Below are positions 40,297-42,863 of a stretch of DNA of 42,863 nt, piece after piece. A program made the position numbers and the translations under genes. Positions within the stretch are counted from its first letter, which is position 1. Each line of letters begins with the position of its first letter. The notes beneath the pieces were generated by a model. It saw nothing but the letters and a program-made list of their open reading frames with translations. It was not told where the DNA came from and made no database searches. This stretch comes from an uncultured Muribaculaceae bacterium (GTDB lineage: Bacteria > Bacteroidota > Bacteroidia > Bacteroidales > Muribaculaceae), in the NCBI GenBank assembly GCA_910576775.1, contig CAJTJV010000025.1, positions 1 to 42,863 on the forward strand, read 5' to 3'.

Positions 40297-42651
40297 ATGA
40301 AAACCAAAACCATTAATTTATTTGCCTCCACTCTACTGATAGCATCAGTGAGCATGCCCGCGATTGGCGGCACGACATGGACATTGGACAAATCGACATT
40401 CCAAGTTGACACTCTTTATCATGCGGCTACCGGCCCGGGCATCACACAGACATCCTTGATGCTAAGCGGAGCAGCCAAGGAAAGAATCTTTTATACCACA
40501 ATCGACCTCAGTAACCAATATGCCGACATGAAGGTTACCACTGCAAACGACAACGCATCAGGCTATGCCACCCTGTCGTCGGTATGCAAGCGTAAAACAG
40601 TACCCGGAAAAAAATACATTACCGGTGTCAACGCCGATTTTTTCTCCGGCAGTCAGGCCCTTGGCTCAGCTGTAGTAGACGGTCGTCCGGTACTTTCATC
40701 CTCAAGCTCCCGTCCGTCCTGGTATATCACCGATCAACGCAAAATGGGTATCGGTTATGTGCAGTTCAAAGGTACCGCCACATGTAATGGTAATAGTCAC
40801 GCAATGGCGGCCATCAATGGCGGTCGCGGCAGCAATGCCCTCGTTCTGTTCACCGATGCTTATGGTTCAAGTTATAAAACCAACGGCCTCGGACTTGAAG
40901 TGGCTGTAAAGCCCATTGAAGGCGCACCTGCATTTGTAGGTCATCTCAAAGTAGAAGTTTTAGCTCAACCCTCTGTCAACACAATAGCGTTGAAATCCGA
41001 CCAATGGGCTCTTTCCGGCAACCAAGGGACTCCGGAGAGTTTTCTTAAAAATCTGAAACCCGGCGATATAGTAGATCTTTCATTCGATACGGCGCTTCCC
41101 GTTGCAGGTAATATCCGCGACCTCGCCGGCGGCTATCCAGTGATGATACGTAACAACAAATTGCAGACAATTACTCCGTCCGGAGGTTACGAACACGTTG
41201 TCGAAAATCATCCACGTACCTGCATCGGCTATAACTCCGACCGTACCAAGGCCATAATACTTGTATGCGACGGACGCAGTTCCATTTCTTCCGGCATGAC
41301 TGTATCAATGCTTGCCCACGTTATGAAACAGCTCGGTTGCTCCGACGCTCTCAACTATGACGGCGGCGGCTCGACAGAGATGTATTCATATGATTTTGGC
41401 ATCATCAACCGCCCGTCTGACGGTAGTGAGCGCGCCGTTCCTGATGCAGTGTGGGCAGTAAGTATCGCCCCTGCCGACGACACACCTGTAAAAATCGCAT
41501 TCGAAGCACATTCCACAGTCTCAGCACCCCGTTATGGCTGTCTGACACCAAGAATCTATGCCTATAACCAATACGGCGACCTTATTGACACAAATTTTCA
41601 GGACTATACACTGAGCTGTGATAATTCATTTGGAGAAATAAGCGCCGACGGAAAAAGCGTCACACTTACAGGAGAAGGTTGTCATGCTCTTACCGCAACT
41701 TTCGGTTCAAGTACCGTCAGCATACCCGTTGAGGTGAGCGGTGCAATCGAAGGTAAAATACTTGTAAGCAAAACAGTAATTGATAACATCCATCCTTTCA
41801 TAGTACCATGCGGAGCTGAAATAAACGGAGAGATAATACCGGTCGACGGTGCCCTTCTGTCATGGAGCAGTAGCGCACCATCAGTTGCCTCTGTCGATGA
41901 AAACGGTATCGTACATGGCATTTCCAACGGCGAGGCAGTAATTACCGGCAAGAACGGCGACTATAGCGGAAGCATCACAATAACTGTAGAGTCTGTAACA
42001 AAAGCATCTGAAGAGCTGGATCTGACAGCTACAAACTGGACTCTGTCAAAAAGCGGCATGAACAGCGCCTCTCATTCGAACGATAACGGCAATCTCAAAA
42101 TAAATTATAATATAAAGACCGCACGCTCTGCCAATTTCACTCTAAAAAACGAGCAGAAACTCTATTCCCGTCCCGATCGCATATGCATGGAATTCTCGGC
42201 AGGAGAAAAGGCTGTAAAATCCATTGTGGTTTCTTTCAAGGATAATAATGGCAACACTTACAGCGAAGAAATCGCTTATGAAGCATCCAAGAGCAACGAA
42301 ACCGCTGAAATAGATATTCTTTCATCAATAAAGAACCAGGCAAAAGTTCCGGCAAGAATCGCAAACGCAAATCCTGACATTGAAACGATCTATCCCTTGA
42401 GCCTCGTCTCAATCCGCTTTAATATAAACGGCACAGCAAACTCCGGAGGTACAGTAAGAATCAAATCTCTCAAAACAGTTTATGATGATTTCAACAACAG
42501 CGGTATCAAAGATATTCTCACTGAAATTAATCCGGATGAACCGATTGAGTATTATAATCTTCAAGGCATGAAAGTCAATCCTGACAACCTCTCTGGCGGC
42601 ATTTATATATTACGCCAAGGTGGCAGGTCTGGAAAGGTGTTAATCCGATAA
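40297..42651 (+). CDS. Secreted phosphodiester glycosidase (NAGPA-like) with Ig-like domain and T9SS-like C-terminal tail
   Basis: The 784-residue protein has a signal peptide (to about residue 24). The phosphodiester glycosidase domain spans about 60-395, with VNADFF near 111-116, HPRTCIGYNSDRTKAIILVCDGR at 305-327 and the conserved NYDGGGSTEMY at 353-363; relatives include human NAGPA, which removes GlcNAc from GlcNAc-P-diesters. A Big_2-type immunoglobulin-like domain follows at about 490-565 (SWSSSAPSVASVDENGIVHGISNGEAVIT). A beta-rich region at about 570-735 comes next. The last 36 residues (EYYNLQGMKV...GGIYILRQGG..GKVLIR) resemble a T9SS type A sorting domain. The natural substrate is unknown; a cell-surface or secreted location is inferred. 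Confidence 0.88.
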   Translation: MKTKTINLFASTLLIASVSMPAIGGTTWTLDKSTFQVDTLYHAATGPGITQTSLMLSGAAKERIFYTTIDLSNQYADMKVTTANDNASGYATLSSVCKRKTVPGKKYITGVNADFFSGSQALGSAVVDGRPVLSSSSSRPSWYITDQRKMGIGYVQFKGTATCNGNSHAMAAINGGRGSNALVLFTDAYGSSYKTNGLGLEVAVKPIEGAPAFVGHLKVEVLAQPSVNTIALKSDQWALSGNQGTPESFLKNLKPGDIVDLSFDTALPVAGNIRDLAGGYPVMIRNNKLQTITPSGGYEHVVENHPRTCIGYNSDRTKAIILVCDGRSSISSGMTVSMLAHVMKQLGCSDALNYDGGGSTEMYSYDFGIINRPSDGSERAVPDAVWAVSIAPADDTPVKIAFEAHSTVSAPRYGCLTPRIYAYNQYGDLIDTNFQDYTLSCDNSFGEISADGKSVTLTGEGCHALTATFGSSTVSIPVEVSGAIEGKILVSKTVIDNIHPFIVPCGAEINGEIIPVDGALLSWSSSAPSVASVDENGIVHGISNGEAVITGKNGDYSGSITITVESVTKASEELDLTATNWTLSKSGMNSASHSNDNGNLKINYNIKTARSANFTLKNEQKLYSRPDRICMEFSAGEKAVKSIVVSFKDNNGNTYSEEIAYEASKSNETAEIDILSSIKNQAKVPARIANANPDIETIYPLSLVSIRFNINGTANSGGTVRIKSLKTVYDDFNNSGIKDILTEINPDEPIEYYNLQGMKVNPDNLSGGIYILRQGGRSGKVLIR

Positions 42652-42673
42652 TACAATTAAACTCTTCGATAAT

Positions 42674-42705
42674 AAGCGGGTGCATTAGAGCGCCCGCTTT
42701 TTTAG
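42674..42705 (+). terminator. Intrinsic terminator of the phosphodiester glycosidase gene
   Basis: AAGCGGGTG (42674-42682) pairs with CGCCCGCTT, followed by TTTTT. It lies 22 bp after the stop codon. Confidence 0.85.
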
Positions 42706-42746
42706 ATGCTAAATTATATCTATGACAAAACTTTTTTCCTAAAAAT

Positions 42747-42777
42747 TTTGCCGGAATATAAAAAGTGCGTAACTTTG
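42747..42777 (+). promoter_or_regulatory. Promoter of the tRNA-Gly gene
   Basis: TTTG (42747-42750) and TAACTTTG (42770-42777) are separated by 19 bp, a full consensus match. The same TAACTTTG -7 box is used by the tRNA-Met gene. Confidence 0.85.
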
Positions 42778-42802
42778 CATCGCAAAAGAAAAAGCGACCA
42801 AC

Positions 42803-42863
<61 letters not shown>

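Overview
The window looks like chromosomal DNA from the order Bacteroidales, most like a gut Muribaculaceae-type genome. Signs of this are promoters of the Bacteroidetes form (TTTG, 19-21 bp, TAnnTTTG) in front of many genes, weak or absent Shine-Dalgarno sequences, an Hc1 histone-like gene, a DcaP-like porin, a GH97 glycosidase, and two type IX secretion (T9SS) genes, sprA and porQ. The species assignment is inference; no rRNA is present. Most of the region is chromosomal housekeeping sequence, with an insertion sequence only at the left edge.

Layout: 1-1.2 kb holds the end of an ISL3/ISAon1-type transposase abutting a porin gene that appears cut by the insertion. 1.3-2.8 kb holds an Hc1-like gene and queF-queC (7-deazaguanine synthesis). 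2.9-4.7 kb holds pyrK-pyrD downstream of a tRNA-Met with an intrinsic terminator between them. 4.7-6.8 kb is a GH97 alpha-glycosidase. 6.8-9.4 kb is an operon of an unknown protein, a cyclophilin lipoprotein and an M16 peptidase. 9.5-13.2 kb is a three-gene cassette: alpha/beta hydrolase, membrane-anchored MurF-like ligase and Ddl-like ATP-grasp ligase.

13.2-22.5 kb is a long minus-strand run: a double-receiver/PPDK-N protein, a coiled-coil protein, thrC, an unknown protein, an acyltransferase, a nitrilase-family amidase, an HU-TM-LysM fusion and surE. 22.5-34.5 kb is another minus-strand run: porQ, cmk, ispH, an exonuclease, a small lipoprotein, a small membrane protein, the giant sprA and a secreted DUF3108/TapB-like protein. 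34.7-37.2 kb runs forward: tdk, a YhcH-family protein, a DUF3108 protein and an unknown protein. 37.2-40.1 kb is an iron/cobalamin-type ABC importer. 40.3-42.7 kb is a secreted phosphodiester glycosidase whose C-terminal tail resembles a T9SS sorting signal. The window ends inside a tRNA-Gly.

No wholly new system could be demonstrated. The best candidates for a closer look are the hydrolase/MurF-like/Ddl-like cassette, the HU protein fused to a membrane anchor and LysM domain, the receiver-PPDK-N protein with its coupled coiled-coil partner, the two small envelope proteins upstream of sprA, and the divergent porQ/tdk promoters whose -33 boxes form one palindrome.
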